A DNA stretch of 64,000 bases from Micromonospora eburnea (GTDB taxonomy: Bacteria; Actinomycetota; Actinomycetes; Mycobacteriales; Micromonosporaceae), in assembly GCF_900090225.1 (NCBI RefSeq), contig NZ_FMHY01000002.1, forward strand, positions 5,704,001 to 5,768,000, written 5' to 3'. Positions within the stretch are counted from its first letter, which is position 1; each line of letters begins with the position of its first letter. The position numbers and the translations under genes were made by a program. Shown here piece by piece: positions 19,074 through 26,669 of the stretch. Below the pieces are notes generated by a model that was not told the DNA's origin, did not search any database, and worked only from the letters and a program-made list of their open reading frames with translations.

Positions 19074-20036
19074 ATGGTCGAGCACCCACCCGCGCTGGAT
19101 GTGGCGGCGCAGCGCCAGCAGCAGATCGTGACCCGGGCCCAGTTGCTCGCCGCCGGTTTCGACGACATGTTCCTCTACCGGCAAACCCGGCGCGCCCTCT
19201 GGCAACGAGTACTACCAGCCACGTATGCGCTGTTCAGCGGCAAGCTGACCAGCGAGCAACGACGGATCTCCGCCGCCCTCTACGCCGGACCGGATGCCCA
19301 GCTGACCGGGCTGGCCGCGCTGTCCTGGTACGGCTTCCGGTACAGCCCGCGGACCGACGACGTACACCTGGTCGTGCCGCACCACGCCCGACGCAAGTCC
19401 TCGGGCTACGCGGTGATCTCACGGGCACTGGCGCTGGACGCGAAGGCGCGGCAGACCGAGTGCTACCCGGTCTGCTCGCCGGCCCGGTCGGTCGTGGACG
19501 CCGCCCGGGGTCTACGAGAACTGCGCCCCGTACGCGCCATCGTCGCCGAAGCCGTCCAGCGCGGCTTCGCCGATCTCGACGCCCTGGACACGGAGATCGT
19601 CCGGGCCCGGCGCAGCCGCACCGCGCTGATCAGAAAGGCGTTCTCCGAGGTGGTCGCGGGCACCCGTTCCGCGCCCGAAGCGGAGCTACGAGAATGTCTG
19701 GCCGGCAGCCGGAGGTTGCCGGCGATCCTGTGGAACCCACGGCTGGTCGACGCCGAGGGGCGGAGGCTTCCGACGCCGGACGGCTACCTCGCCGAGGCGG
19801 CGGTGGCGCTGGAGGTGGACTCGCAGGAGTTCCACTTCAGCCCGCAGGACTGGGCGCGCACGCTGGAGCGGCACAACGAGCTGACCCGGCACGGGGTGCT
19901 GATCCTGCACTTCACCCCGGCCCAGATCCGCCGGGATCCGGCCGGGGTGCGGCGGATCGTGGAGGACGCCTACGCGACCCGATGCGGCACGTCCGCCTCC
20001 GTCACGGTTCACGCCAACCCAGGTCCGGGGTGTTGA
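19074..20036 (+). CDS. AbiEi-antitoxin-like winged-helix protein with nuclease-fold C-terminus
   Basis: A 320-residue protein of a type common in actinobacteria. The N-terminal part matches the AbiEi antitoxin winged helix (IVTRAQLLAAGFDDMFLYRQ, then LWQRVLPATYALFSGKLTSE). The middle resembles the AbiEi-type body. The C-terminus looks like the DUF559/Vsr-like restriction-endonuclease fold (VALEVDSQEFHFSPQDWART and GVLILHFTPAQIRRD). No AbiEii toxin gene is adjacent, so a toxin-antitoxin role is not supported. The ATG at 19074 precedes the first conserved residues. The stop codon lies at the edge of the second copy of the intergenic repeat. Confidence 0.75.
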   Translation: MVEHPPALDVAAQRQQQIVTRAQLLAAGFDDMFLYRQTRRALWQRVLPATYALFSGKLTSEQRRISAALYAGPDAQLTGLAALSWYGFRYSPRTDDVHLVVPHHARRKSSGYAVISRALALDAKARQTECYPVCSPARSVVDAARGLRELRPVRAIVAEAVQRGFADLDALDTEIVRARRSRTALIRKAFSEVVAGTRSAPEAELRECLAGSRRLPAILWNPRLVDAEGRRLPTPDGYLAEAAVALEVDSQEFHFSPQDWARTLERHNELTRHGVLILHFTPAQIRRDPAGVRRIVEDAYATRCGTSASVTVHANPGPGC

Positions 20037-20086
20037 GAAGGGGCCCCTTCTCTACCGGAAACGTTAAGAAGGGGCCCCTCCTTACA
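20035..20086 (-). repeat. Bipartite GGGGCCCC/TTAAC intergenic repeat, copy 2
   Basis: Read on the minus strand it starts TGTAAGGAGGGGCCCCTTCT and contains two G/C-box units at the same 31-base pitch as copy 1. One unit forms the 18-bp palindrome GAGAAGGGGCCCCTTCTC (20035-20052). It fills almost the whole gap between the convergent stops at 20036 and 20089 and could act as a bidirectional terminator. Confidence 0.8.
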
Positions 20087-20088
20087 GC

Positions 20089-21468
20089 TCAGCAGCCGGG
20101 GAGACGCTCGATCAGGTAGCGCTCGACCTGGTCCAGGGAGATGCGCTCCTGGGCCATGGTGTCCCGGTTCCGCACGGTCACCGCGTTGTCGTCGAGGGTG
20201 TCGAAGTCGACGGTCACGCAGAACGGCGTGCCGATCTCGTCCTGCCGGCGGTAGCGGCGCCCGATCGCCTGCGAGTCGTCGAACTCGACCACCCAGCGCT
20301 TGCGCAGGTCGGCGGCGAGCTGCTTGGCCTTCGGCGAGAGCGCCTCGTTGCGGGACAGCGGCAGCACCGCCACCTTGACCGGGGCCAGCCGCGGGTCGAA
20401 GCGCATGACGGTCCGCTTGTCCACGCCGCCCTTGGTGTTCGGCGCCTCGTCCTCGTCGTACGCCTCCAGCAGGAAGGCGAGCACCGCGCGGGTCAGGCCG
20501 GCGGCCGGCTCGATGACGTACGGGACCCAGCGCTCGCCCTTGGTCTGGTCGAAGTACGACAGGTCGACGCCGGAGTGCTTGCTGTGCGTGGACAGGTCGA
20601 AGTCGGTGCGGTTGGCGATACCCTCCAGCTCGGCGAACTCGCTGCCGCCGAACTGGAACCGGTACTCGATGTCGACCGTGCGCTTCGAGTAGTGGGAGAG
20701 CTTCTCCTTCGGGTGCTCGTAGAAGCGCAGGTTGTTCTCCGACAGGCCGAGGTCGAGGTACCAGTTCCAGCGCTCCCGCAGCCAGTACTCGTGCCACTCC
20801 TCGTCGGTGCCCGGCTCGACGAAGAACTCCATCTCCATCTGCTCGAACTCGCGGGTCCGGAAGATGAAATTGCCCGGGGTGATCTCGTTGCGGAACGACT
20901 TGCCGGTCTGCGCGATGCCGAACGGCGGCTTCTTCCGGGCGACCGTTTCCACGTTCTTGTAGTTGACGAAGATGCCCTGGGCGGTCTCCGGGCGCAGGTA
21001 GTGCATGCCCTCGTCGCTCTCGACCGGGCCCAGGTAGGTCTTCATCAGGCCGTTGAACATCTTCGGCTCGGTGAAGGTGCCCTTGTTGCCGCAGTTCGGG
21101 CAGTTGATCTCGCCCAGGGAGGTCGGCGGGCGGCCGTGCCGAGCCTCGAACGCCTCCTCCAGGTGGTCGGCCCGGAACCGCTTGTGGCAGGACTGGCACT
21201 CGGTCAGCGGGTCGACGAACTCGGCGAGGTGGCCGCTGGCCGCCCAGACCTGGCGGGCCAGGATGACCGCGGAGTCGAGGCCGACGACGTCGTCGCGCTG
21301 CTGGACCATGGTCCGCCACCACTGCCGGCGGACGTTCTCCTTGAGCTCCACGCCGAGCGGACCGTAGTCCCACGCCGACCGGGTGCCTCCGTAGATCTCG
21401 CTGGAGGGGAAGACGAAGCCCCGGCGCTTGGCGAGGCTGACGACGGCGTCGATACGGTCGACTGGCAT
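20089..21468 (-). CDS. glyS: Glycyl-tRNA synthetase (class II, homodimeric)
   Basis: A 459-residue eukaryote/archaea-type alpha2 glycyl-tRNA synthetase charging tRNA-Gly. Visible parts: SLAKRRGFVFPSSEIYGG at the N-terminus, a zinc-binding insert with CQSCHKRF and CPNCGNKG, motif 2 at FRNEITPGNFIFRTREFEQM and motif 3 around GLTRAVLAFLLEAYDEDEA. A C-terminal anticodon-binding domain is present (RFDPRLAPVKVAVLPLSRN). The ATG has a textbook GTAGGAGGAAAC ribosome site. Longer in-frame sequence to 21567 lacks homology. glyS next to smtB is also the arrangement in mycobacteria. Confidence 0.97.
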   Translation of the reverse strand: MPVDRIDAVVSLAKRRGFVFPSSEIYGGTRSAWDYGPLGVELKENVRRQWWRTMVQQRDDVVGLDSAVILARQVWAASGHLAEFVDPLTECQSCHKRFRADHLEEAFEARHGRPPTSLGEINCPNCGNKGTFTEPKMFNGLMKTYLGPVESDEGMHYLRPETAQGIFVNYKNVETVARKKPPFGIAQTGKSFRNEITPGNFIFRTREFEQMEMEFFVEPGTDEEWHEYWLRERWNWYLDLGLSENNLRFYEHPKEKLSHYSKRTVDIEYRFQFGGSEFAELEGIANRTDFDLSTHSKHSGVDLSYFDQTKGERWVPYVIEPAAGLTRAVLAFLLEAYDEDEAPNTKGGVDKRTVMRFDPRLAPVKVAVLPLSRNEALSPKAKQLAADLRKRWVVEFDDSQAIGRRYRRQDEIGTPFCVTVDFDTLDDNAVTVRNRDTMAQERISLDQVERYLIERLPGC

Positions 21469-21580
21469 GTTTCCTCCTACGCCGGCTGGCGGTCGGCGGG
21501 GGCGATCTGAGTGGTACCGGACGGTCGGGACAACGGTACGACCACCGCGGCCCCGAGCCCAGCACAATACCGGGGCCCGG

Positions 21581-22171
21581 TCAGCGCACCCCGCAGACCT
21601 CCACGGCGCCCGTCTGCTGGTCCGGCGCCAGGGTCACCGTCTGGGCCTCCCGTCTGCCGCCGGCCAGCGTCACGTCCACCGGCACGGTCAGCGTCTGCGT
21701 GTCGACGTCGCCCACCCGGTAGCCGGTGATCTGCGGCTCGGTGGCCACCCGCTGCTCGAACTCCGGCCGGGACTCGCGCCGGCGGGCGTCGGCGCAGAGC
21801 TGGTCGTACGCCTTGGACCAGTTCCTGGCGACGAGGGCCCGGTAGTAGTTGTTGGTGACCGTCCGGCCCTGCTCCTGGATGGCCTGGACGTTGCTCACCG
21901 CCAGCCCGACGATGGCCGCGCCGCCCCCGCCGCAGCAGAGCAGCACCGCGAGCGCGCCGACGCCGAGCCCGAGCCAGAGCCGCGCCCGGCCGCCCTCGGT
22001 GGGCGGCGCCGCGAACGGCGGGGCGACTCCGGGGCCGGGCGGCGGCTCGGGGATGCCGGGCCCGGTCGGCGGTCCCGCTGTCGGCGGCACCCCGGTCGGT
22101 GGTCCCGCTACCGGCGGCCCGCCGGGCGGCATGTGAGGCGGAGGCGGGGCGGCCGGTCCGGGAGCGGTCAT
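21581..22171 (-). CDS. Proline-rich single-pass membrane protein
   Basis: A 196-residue protein. Residues 1-60 are Pro/Gly-rich repeats of the PPTGVPP type. One membrane helix follows (LWLGLGVGALAVLLCCGGGGAA), then an extracytoplasmic domain of about 100 residues with VTNNYYRALVARNWSKAYDQ. The layout matches DUF4878/lumazine-binding-like NTF2-fold proteins of actinobacterial envelopes. The internal ATG at 22171 begins the MTAPGP type of start usual for this class. The function is unknown. It is 112 bases after glyS on the same strand, with no clear terminator between. Confidence 0.75.
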   Translation of the reverse strand: MTAPGPAAPPPPHMPPGGPPVAGPPTGVPPTAGPPTGPGIPEPPPGPGVAPPFAAPPTEGGRARLWLGLGVGALAVLLCCGGGGAAIVGLAVSNVQAIQEQGRTVTNNYYRALVARNWSKAYDQLCADARRRESRPEFEQRVATEPQITGYRVGDVDTQTLTVPVDVTLAGGRREAQTVTLAPDQQTGAVEVCGVR

Positions 22172-22196
22172 ACGGCAGAGGGTAGTGCCCCCGGCG

Positions 22197-22538
22197 TCAG
22201 CGGTAAGGACCTGCGGCCCGATCACTGGCCACGACCACCACCTCGCCCTGCGGCGCGGCGCTGGCCAGCGTCTCGTACGCCGACGGTTCGTCGATCGACT
22301 GGGCCAGCAGTGGCACCGCGGTGACCTTGACGTCGAAGCCGCCCAGCGCCCGCCGGTACGCGCCGACCGACTCCCACTCGGTGACCAGGCACCAGTGTGT
22401 CGGGTCGTCCAGTGCCCGCAGCAGTTCCCCCCGAAGGTAGCCGGGGCGGGCCGCGAGCGCGGTGAGGGCGGCGTGCGCCCGCTCGGTGAAGTCCGACGCG
22501 CCGTCGGGGTCCACTACGAACCGGTTGGTGACCAGCAC
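22197..22538 (-). CDS. Antibiotic-biosynthesis-monooxygenase (ABM) domain protein
   Basis: A 113-residue dimeric alpha/beta-barrel protein of the ABM family: LVTNRFVVDPDGASDFTERA, RPGYLRGELLRALDDP and HWCLVTEWESVGAYRRALGG. This family includes small cofactor-free monooxygenases and IsdG-type heme-degrading enzymes. The Asn and His ligands diagnostic for IsdG are not clearly placed, so substrate and activity are open. The GTG has GAGGAG 4 bases upstream. Confidence 0.8.
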   Translation of the reverse strand: MLVTNRFVVDPDGASDFTERAHAALTALAARPGYLRGELLRALDDPTHWCLVTEWESVGAYRRALGGFDVKVTAVPLLAQSIDEPSAYETLASAAPQGEVVVVASDRAAGPYR

Positions 22539-22565
22539 CGGGCTCCTCCTCGTAGAGTTTGTGGG

Positions 22566-22823
22566 ATGCAGCGTACGCAGAGTCCCGTGCTGGCCCGACT
22601 GGCCCGGCTCAACCCGACGGCCGTGTTTCTGGCCACGCTGGCCCTGGTGCTGGTGGCGCTCTTCGCGCCGGGCCCGGTGGGCGGCATGCTGTTGCTCCTG
22701 CTGGCCGTGTTGCTGGTGTGGCTGATGACCGCCACCTGGGCGGTGCAGCGGCCGGCGACCCGGCTGCTGCGGCTGCTCATGCTGACCCTGTTGATCGCGG
22801 TGGCGCTGGCCAAGCTGCTCTGA
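22566..22823 (+). CDS. Small two-helix membrane protein (DUF6703-like)
   Basis: An 85-residue protein with two hydrophobic stretches (TAVFLATLALVLVALFA and LLLLLAVLLVWLMTATWAV) and a third near the C-terminus (LLMLTLLIAVALAKLL). Its length, QRPATRLLRL linker and position recall the small DUF6703 family of actinobacteria, which I name from memory with limited confidence. It starts 28 bases from the divergent ABM gene. No function is known. Confidence 0.65.
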   Translation: MQRTQSPVLARLARLNPTAVFLATLALVLVALFAPGPVGGMLLLLLAVLLVWLMTATWAVQRPATRLLRLLMLTLLIAVALAKLL

Positions 22824-22860
22824 TCCGGCGCGGCCCGCGCTGACATGCAAAATGCGTTTT

Positions 22861-22875
22861 TGACAATCAATTTCG
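22861..22875 (+). promoter_or_regulatory. Zur-like box upstream of znuA
   Basis: TGACAATCAATTTCG matches 12 of 15 positions of the actinobacterial Zur box TGAAAATCATTTTCA and overlaps a TTGACA hexamer (22860-22865) that could be the -35 of znuA. The ATG is 22 bases downstream. Repression of zinc uptake in zinc-replete cells is the expected outcome. Confidence 0.6.
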
Positions 22876-22896
22876 TTACCGCGGACAGTTGGTGGC

Positions 22897-23838
22897 ATGA
22901 ACGTCCGCTCCGTCGCACGCGCCCTGGCCGCACCCACCGCCGCCCTGCTCGCCCTCGGCGGCGTCGCCGCCTGCTCGGACAACGGTGGCAGCCGCACCGA
23001 CCCGGACCGGGTCGACGTGGTGGTCGCCTTCTACCCACTCCAGTTCCTCGCCGAGCAGGTCGGCGGGGACGCGGTCCGGGTCACCAACCTGGCCCGGCCG
23101 GGCGCCGAGCCGCACGACCTGGAGCTGCAACCGCGCCAGGTCGGCCAGATCGTCGACGCCGAGTTGATCGTCTACCTCGCCGGCTTCCAGCCGGCCGTGG
23201 ACGAGGCGGTGGCGCAGAACGGCGCCGACCGGGCGTTCGACGTCGCCGCCGTACAGCCGCTGCTGGACGCGGGGGCCGGCGGGCACCAGCACGACGGCGA
23301 GGCCGGGCACGACGACGAGACGGGCGGCAAGGACCCGCACGTCTGGCTCGACCCGACCCGGCTGGCCACCATCGGCGACCGGCTCGCCGAGCGGCTCGGC
23401 AGAGCCGACCCGGACCGGGCCGCCGAGTTCACCGCCCGCGCGGCGGCGCTCCGCGCCGACCTGACGAAGCTGGACACCGACTACGCCCAGGGCCTGCGCA
23501 CCTGCCAGCAACGGGAGATCGTGACCAGCCACACCGCGTTCGGCTACCTGGCCGAGCGTTACCAGCTCGAACAGGTCGGCGTCAGCGGCCTCAGCCCCGA
23601 CGCGGAACCCTCCCCGCGGCGTCTCGTCGAGGTGGCGGAGGAGGCCCGCAGCCACCAGGCCACCACCATCTTCTTCGAGACGCTGGTCAGCCCCAAGGTC
23701 GCCGAGACGGTGGCCCGCGAGGTCGGGGCGAAGACCGCCGTGCTCGACCCGATCGAGGGCGCGCCGGCCGACGGCGACTACCTGTCGGCGATGCGTACCA
23801 ACCTCCAGACCCTGCGAACCGCCCTGGGATGCTCATGA
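22897..23838 (+). CDS. znuA: Zinc ABC transporter substrate-binding lipoprotein
   Basis: A 313-residue cluster A-I metal-binding lipoprotein. A signal sequence ends in lipobox GVAAC (Cys at about residue 26). Metal ligands are in RPGAEPHDLELQPRQ, DPHVWLDPTRLATIGD and VTSHTAFGYLAERY, plus a late Glu/Asp region. A His/Asp-rich loop at about residues 128-147 (GGHQHDGEAGHDDE) is the hallmark that separates zinc from manganese binding proteins. First gene of znuA-znuC-znuB; its stop overlaps the znuC ATG. A Zur-like box precedes it. Confidence 0.94.
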   Translation: MNVRSVARALAAPTAALLALGGVAACSDNGGSRTDPDRVDVVVAFYPLQFLAEQVGGDAVRVTNLARPGAEPHDLELQPRQVGQIVDAELIVYLAGFQPAVDEAVAQNGADRAFDVAAVQPLLDAGAGGHQHDGEAGHDDETGGKDPHVWLDPTRLATIGDRLAERLGRADPDRAAEFTARAAALRADLTKLDTDYAQGLRTCQQREIVTSHTAFGYLAERYQLEQVGVSGLSPDAEPSPRRLVEVAEEARSHQATTIFFETLVSPKVAETVAREVGAKTAVLDPIEGAPADGDYLSAMRTNLQTLRTALGCS

Positions 23839-24596
23839 CCACGCCTGTGATCCAGGTAGCGCACGCCGCCGTCGGCTACGACGGGCCACCCGTGCTCCGC
23901 GACGTCTCCCTGGACGTCACGGCCGGCGAGGTGGTCGCCGTACTCGGCGCCAACGGCTCCGGCAAGTCGACCCTGATCCGGGCCGTGCTCGGCCTGGTGC
24001 CGATCGGCGCCGGGTCGGTCACCCTCTTCGGCACCCCGCTGCGCCGCTTCCGGCAGTGGCACCGCATCGGGTACGTCCCGCAGCGGCTGGGCGCCGGCGG
24101 CGGCGTACCGGCCACGGTGCGGGAGGTGGTGGCGTCCGGGCGGCTGGCCCGCCGGGGCGTACTGCGCCCGCCGGGACGGGCCGACCGGGAGGCGGTCGCC
24201 GCCGCGCTGGGGGCGGTCGGGCTCGCCGACCGGGCCGGTGACCCGGTCGCCACCCTCTCCGGCGGCCAGCAGCAGCGCGCCCTGATCGCCCGTGCCCTGG
24301 CCGGCCAGCCGGAGTTGCTGGTGCTCGACGAGCCGACCGCCGGGGTGGACGCGGGCAGCCAGGAGGCGTTCGCGGGGGCACTGCGCGGCTTCGTCAACGA
24401 CGGCGGGACCGTACTGCTGGTCGCCCACGAACTCGGGCCGCTGCGCCCGCTGATCAGCCGGGCGGTCGTCGTCCACCAGGGCGGCATCGTGCACGACGGC
24501 GCGGTGCCGGAGCCCGCCGGCCACCACGCGGACCCTGACCACGAGCACGTGCACCCGCACTGCGACGAGGAGCCCGCCGGGCTGTGGAGCATCTGA
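23835..24596 (+). CDS. znuC: Zinc ABC transporter ATP-binding protein
   Basis: A 253-residue ATPase. Walker A is VLGANGSGKSTLIRAVLGLV, the signature LSGGQQQRALIARALAGQ, Walker B LLVLDEPTAGVD, and the switch His is in LLVAHELGPLR. A C-terminal His/Asp-rich tail (HHADPDHEHVHPHCDEE) may hold zinc in the cytoplasm. The ATG at 23835 forms an ATGA overlap with the znuA stop; an ATG two codons upstream is also possible. It drives import through ZnuB, whose start follows 1 base after this stop. Confidence 0.94.
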   Translation: MTTPVIQVAHAAVGYDGPPVLRDVSLDVTAGEVVAVLGANGSGKSTLIRAVLGLVPIGAGSVTLFGTPLRRFRQWHRIGYVPQRLGAGGGVPATVREVVASGRLARRGVLRPPGRADREAVAAALGAVGLADRAGDPVATLSGGQQQRALIARALAGQPELLVLDEPTAGVDAGSQEAFAGALRGFVNDGGTVLLVAHELGPLRPLISRAVVVHQGGIVHDGAVPEPAGHHADPDHEHVHPHCDEEPAGLWSI

Positions 24597-24597
24597 C

Positions 24598-25470
24598 ATG
24601 GACCTCTTCCAGTACGACTTCATGCTGCGCGCCCTGGTCGGCGCGCTGGTCATCGGCCTGGCCGCCCCGGCGCTCGGCATCTACCTGGTACAGCGCCGGC
24701 TGGCGCTGATCGGCGACGGGATCGGCCACGTGGCGCTCACCGGCGTCGGCGCCGGGCTGTTGCTCAACCGGTCCCCGGTGCTGGTGGCGGTGATCGCCGC
24801 GACGCTGGGCGCGATCGCGATCGAGCTGGTCCGCTCGCGTGGGCGTACCTCCGGGGACCTGGCCCTGGCCCTACTCTTCTACGGCGGCATCGCCGGCGGT
24901 GTGCTGCTGGTCGGGCTCTCCGACGCCAGCAGCGCCTCGCTCAACTCGTACCTGTTCGGGTCGCTGATCACCACCTCCCCGGCGGACCTGGTCACCATCC
25001 TGGTGCTCGGCGTGGTGGTCCTGGTGGCCATGCTGGCGCTGCGCCCGGCGCTCTTCGCGGTCTGCCACGACGAGGAGTACGCGCGGGTGTCCGGGCTGCC
25101 GGTCCGGGCGCTCAACCTGCTCATCGCGGTGGGCACCGCGTGGACGGTCACGATCGCCATGCGCGCGGTCGGCGTACTCCTGATCAGCGCCCTGATGGTG
25201 GTGCCGGTGGCCGCCGCCCAGCAGGTCACCCGGGGCTTCCGGAGCACCATGACGGCGGCGATGGCGTTGGGGCTCTTCGCCGCCGGCGCGGGCATCTGGG
25301 TGGCCGCCACCGCCGACACCACCCCGGGCGCCTCGGTGGTGCTGGTGGCCATCGGCTCGTTCCTGGTGATCGCGCTCGTCACCGCGGCCCGGCGGGCGCT
25401 ACGCCGCCGGGCCCGCCCGGTCGCGCCGCCGATCGCCGAGCCGCACGAGCCCGAGGTGGTGCTGCGGTGA
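24598..25470 (+). CDS. znuB: Zinc ABC transporter permease
   Basis: A 290-residue ABC-3 family permease with eight or nine membrane segments. It begins MLRALVGALVIGLAAPALGI, and LIGDGIGHVALTGVGAGLLL and the loop MRAVGVLLISALMVVPVAAA are family-typical. It ends in a basic cytoplasmic tail. It completes the ZnuABC importer and is followed 43 bases later by the SmtB-type regulator. Confidence 0.94.
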   Translation: MDLFQYDFMLRALVGALVIGLAAPALGIYLVQRRLALIGDGIGHVALTGVGAGLLLNRSPVLVAVIAATLGAIAIELVRSRGRTSGDLALALLFYGGIAGGVLLVGLSDASSASLNSYLFGSLITTSPADLVTILVLGVVVLVAMLALRPALFAVCHDEEYARVSGLPVRALNLLIAVGTAWTVTIAMRAVGVLLISALMVVPVAAAQQVTRGFRSTMTAAMALGLFAAGAGIWVAATADTTPGASVVLVAIGSFLVIALVTAARRALRRRARPVAPPIAEPHEPEVVLR

Positions 25471-25501
25471 GCCCGTACCGGCCAACGCTGCTGGGATTGG
25501 T

Positions 25502-25513
25502 TACCGTTACAGG
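25502..25513 (+). promoter_or_regulatory. Leaderless promoter of the SmtB-type gene
   Basis: TACCGT (25502-25507) is followed by 6 bases and the GTG start at 25514. There is no ribosome site. This suggests a separate leaderless transcript for the regulator in addition to readthrough from znuACB. Confidence 0.5.
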
Positions 25514-25816
25514 GTGACCGCCACCCACGGATACGACGCCTTCGAGGGCGCCGGTGACCTGCTACGCGCGCTGTCGGCACCCATCCGGTTGGCGATCGTC
25601 AGCGAGCTGGCCGAGGGCGAACGCTGCGTACACGAGCTGGTGGAGAAGCTCGGCGCCCCGCAGCCGCTGGTCTCCCAGCACCTGCGGGTGCTGCGCGGCG
25701 CGGGCGTGGTACGCGGCTCCCGGCGCGGCCGGGAGATCGCGTACGCCCTGGTGGACGAGCACGTCGCGCACATCGTGGCGGACGCGGTGAGCCACGCCGG
25801 GGAAGGCTCGGCATGA
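25514..25816 (+). CDS. smtB: SmtB/ArsR-family zinc-sensing repressor
   Basis: A 100-residue winged-helix repressor. The recognition helix is in APQPLVSQHLRVLRGAGVV and the wing in RGSRRGREIAYALV. The last helix carries the complete alpha-5 zinc site, D81-x-H83-x10-H94-x2-E97, as in cyanobacterial SmtB and mycobacterial SmtB. The alpha-3N Cys pair of cadmium/lead sensors is absent (only Cys38 in ERCV). It should leave DNA when zinc binds. It sits directly after znuACB, and in M. tuberculosis the equivalent gene is followed by zur; no zur is present here. Confidence 0.88.
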   Translation: MTATHGYDAFEGAGDLLRALSAPIRLAIVSELAEGERCVHELVEKLGAPQPLVSQHLRVLRGAGVVRGSRRGREIAYALVDEHVAHIVADAVSHAGEGSA

Positions 25817-25868
25817 GCGGGTTTTCCGACCCGTGCCGGCACGCCCGGACCGTGGCACGCTGTCCGGC

Positions 25869-26474
25869 GTGAAGATCTACGCCGATCGTCTTCCGACCCT
25901 TCTCCGTCAGCTCCTCACCGATCTGCTCGTGGTCGCCTGGGTGTACGTGGCGATCCGCTTCGCGCTCTGGCTGCACGACGTGATCGAGAAACTCGCCGTA
26001 CCCGGACAGAAGCTGGAGGGGGCCGGCGGTGGCCTCGCCGACAACCTGGCCGACGCCGGCGGCAAGGTCGGCCGGGTGCCGCTGGTCGGCGACGAGCTGA
26101 CCGCGCCGTTCGCCCGGGCCGCGGAGGCCGCCCGCGCGGTCGCCCAGGCCGGCCGCGACCAGCAGGAACTCGTCGGACAGTTGGCTCTCGGGCTGAGCAT
26201 CGCGGTGCTGGTCCTCCCGCTCGGCCTGGTCCTGTTCGGCTGGCTGCCGCTGCGGCTGCGCTGGATGCGCCGGGCCGGCGCGGCGCAGGCCCTGGCCACC
26301 GCCCCCGCCGGACGGGACCTGCTGGCCCTGCGCGCGCTCGCCGGCCAGCCGCTCGGGCGGCTGACCCGGATCGCGCCCGACGTGGCCGAGGCGTGGCGGC
26401 GTGGCGACGACGCGACCGTCGACGCGCTCGCCGCGCTGGAGCTGCGCAGACTCGGCCTGAAGGTCGGCCGGTAA
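25869..26474 (+). CDS. Two-helix membrane protein of unknown function
   Basis: A 201-residue protein. One membrane helix lies near the N-terminus (LLTDLLVVAWVYVAIRFALW) and a second at about residue 115 (LALGLSIAVLVLPLGLVLFG). Between them is an Ala/Gly-rich extracytoplasmic stretch, and after them an Ala/Leu/Arg-rich cytoplasmic tail. The GTG at 25869 follows a CACGCT hexamer by 7 bases, possibly leaderless. No family recognised. It is followed 9 bases later by a second tiny membrane protein that may be its partner. Confidence 0.7.
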   Translation: MKIYADRLPTLLRQLLTDLLVVAWVYVAIRFALWLHDVIEKLAVPGQKLEGAGGGLADNLADAGGKVGRVPLVGDELTAPFARAAEAARAVAQAGRDQQELVGQLALGLSIAVLVLPLGLVLFGWLPLRLRWMRRAGAAQALATAPAGRDLLALRALAGQPLGRLTRIAPDVAEAWRRGDDATVDALAALELRRLGLKVGR

Positions 26475-26483
26475 GGTGTGGCG

Positions 26484-26654
26484 GTGCTGTACTTCCTGAT
26501 CGTCGTCGCCGTGCTGCTGCTGGCGTACGCGGGCGTCCTGGTGAGCTACGTCCGCAGGGGCCGCAAGATCCCGCCGGCCGCGTACCTGGTGCTGGCCGCG
26601 TTGAACGGCCTCATCCTGGCCGGGGTGATCGCCTGGGCGGTCGCCCGCTCCTGA
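26484..26654 (+). CDS. 56-residue two-helix membrane protein
   Basis: A very short gene with a GTG start. Translation gives an opening helix LYFLIVVAVLLLAYAGVLV, a basic turn YVRRGRKIPPA and a second helix LVLAALNGLILAGVIAWAV. Codon third positions are strongly GC, as in real genes here, and it lies 9 bases after a co-oriented membrane gene. It ends 15 bases from the convergent fadE stop. The function is unknown. Confidence 0.6.
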   Translation: MLYFLIVVAVLLLAYAGVLVSYVRRGRKIPPAAYLVLAALNGLILAGVIAWAVARS

Positions 26655-26669
26655 CGGGCCTCGGCCGCG

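Noticed and set aside
21469..21580. T-box leader for glyS
   Set aside because: The gap is about 110 bases with no T-box core motif or specifier stem.
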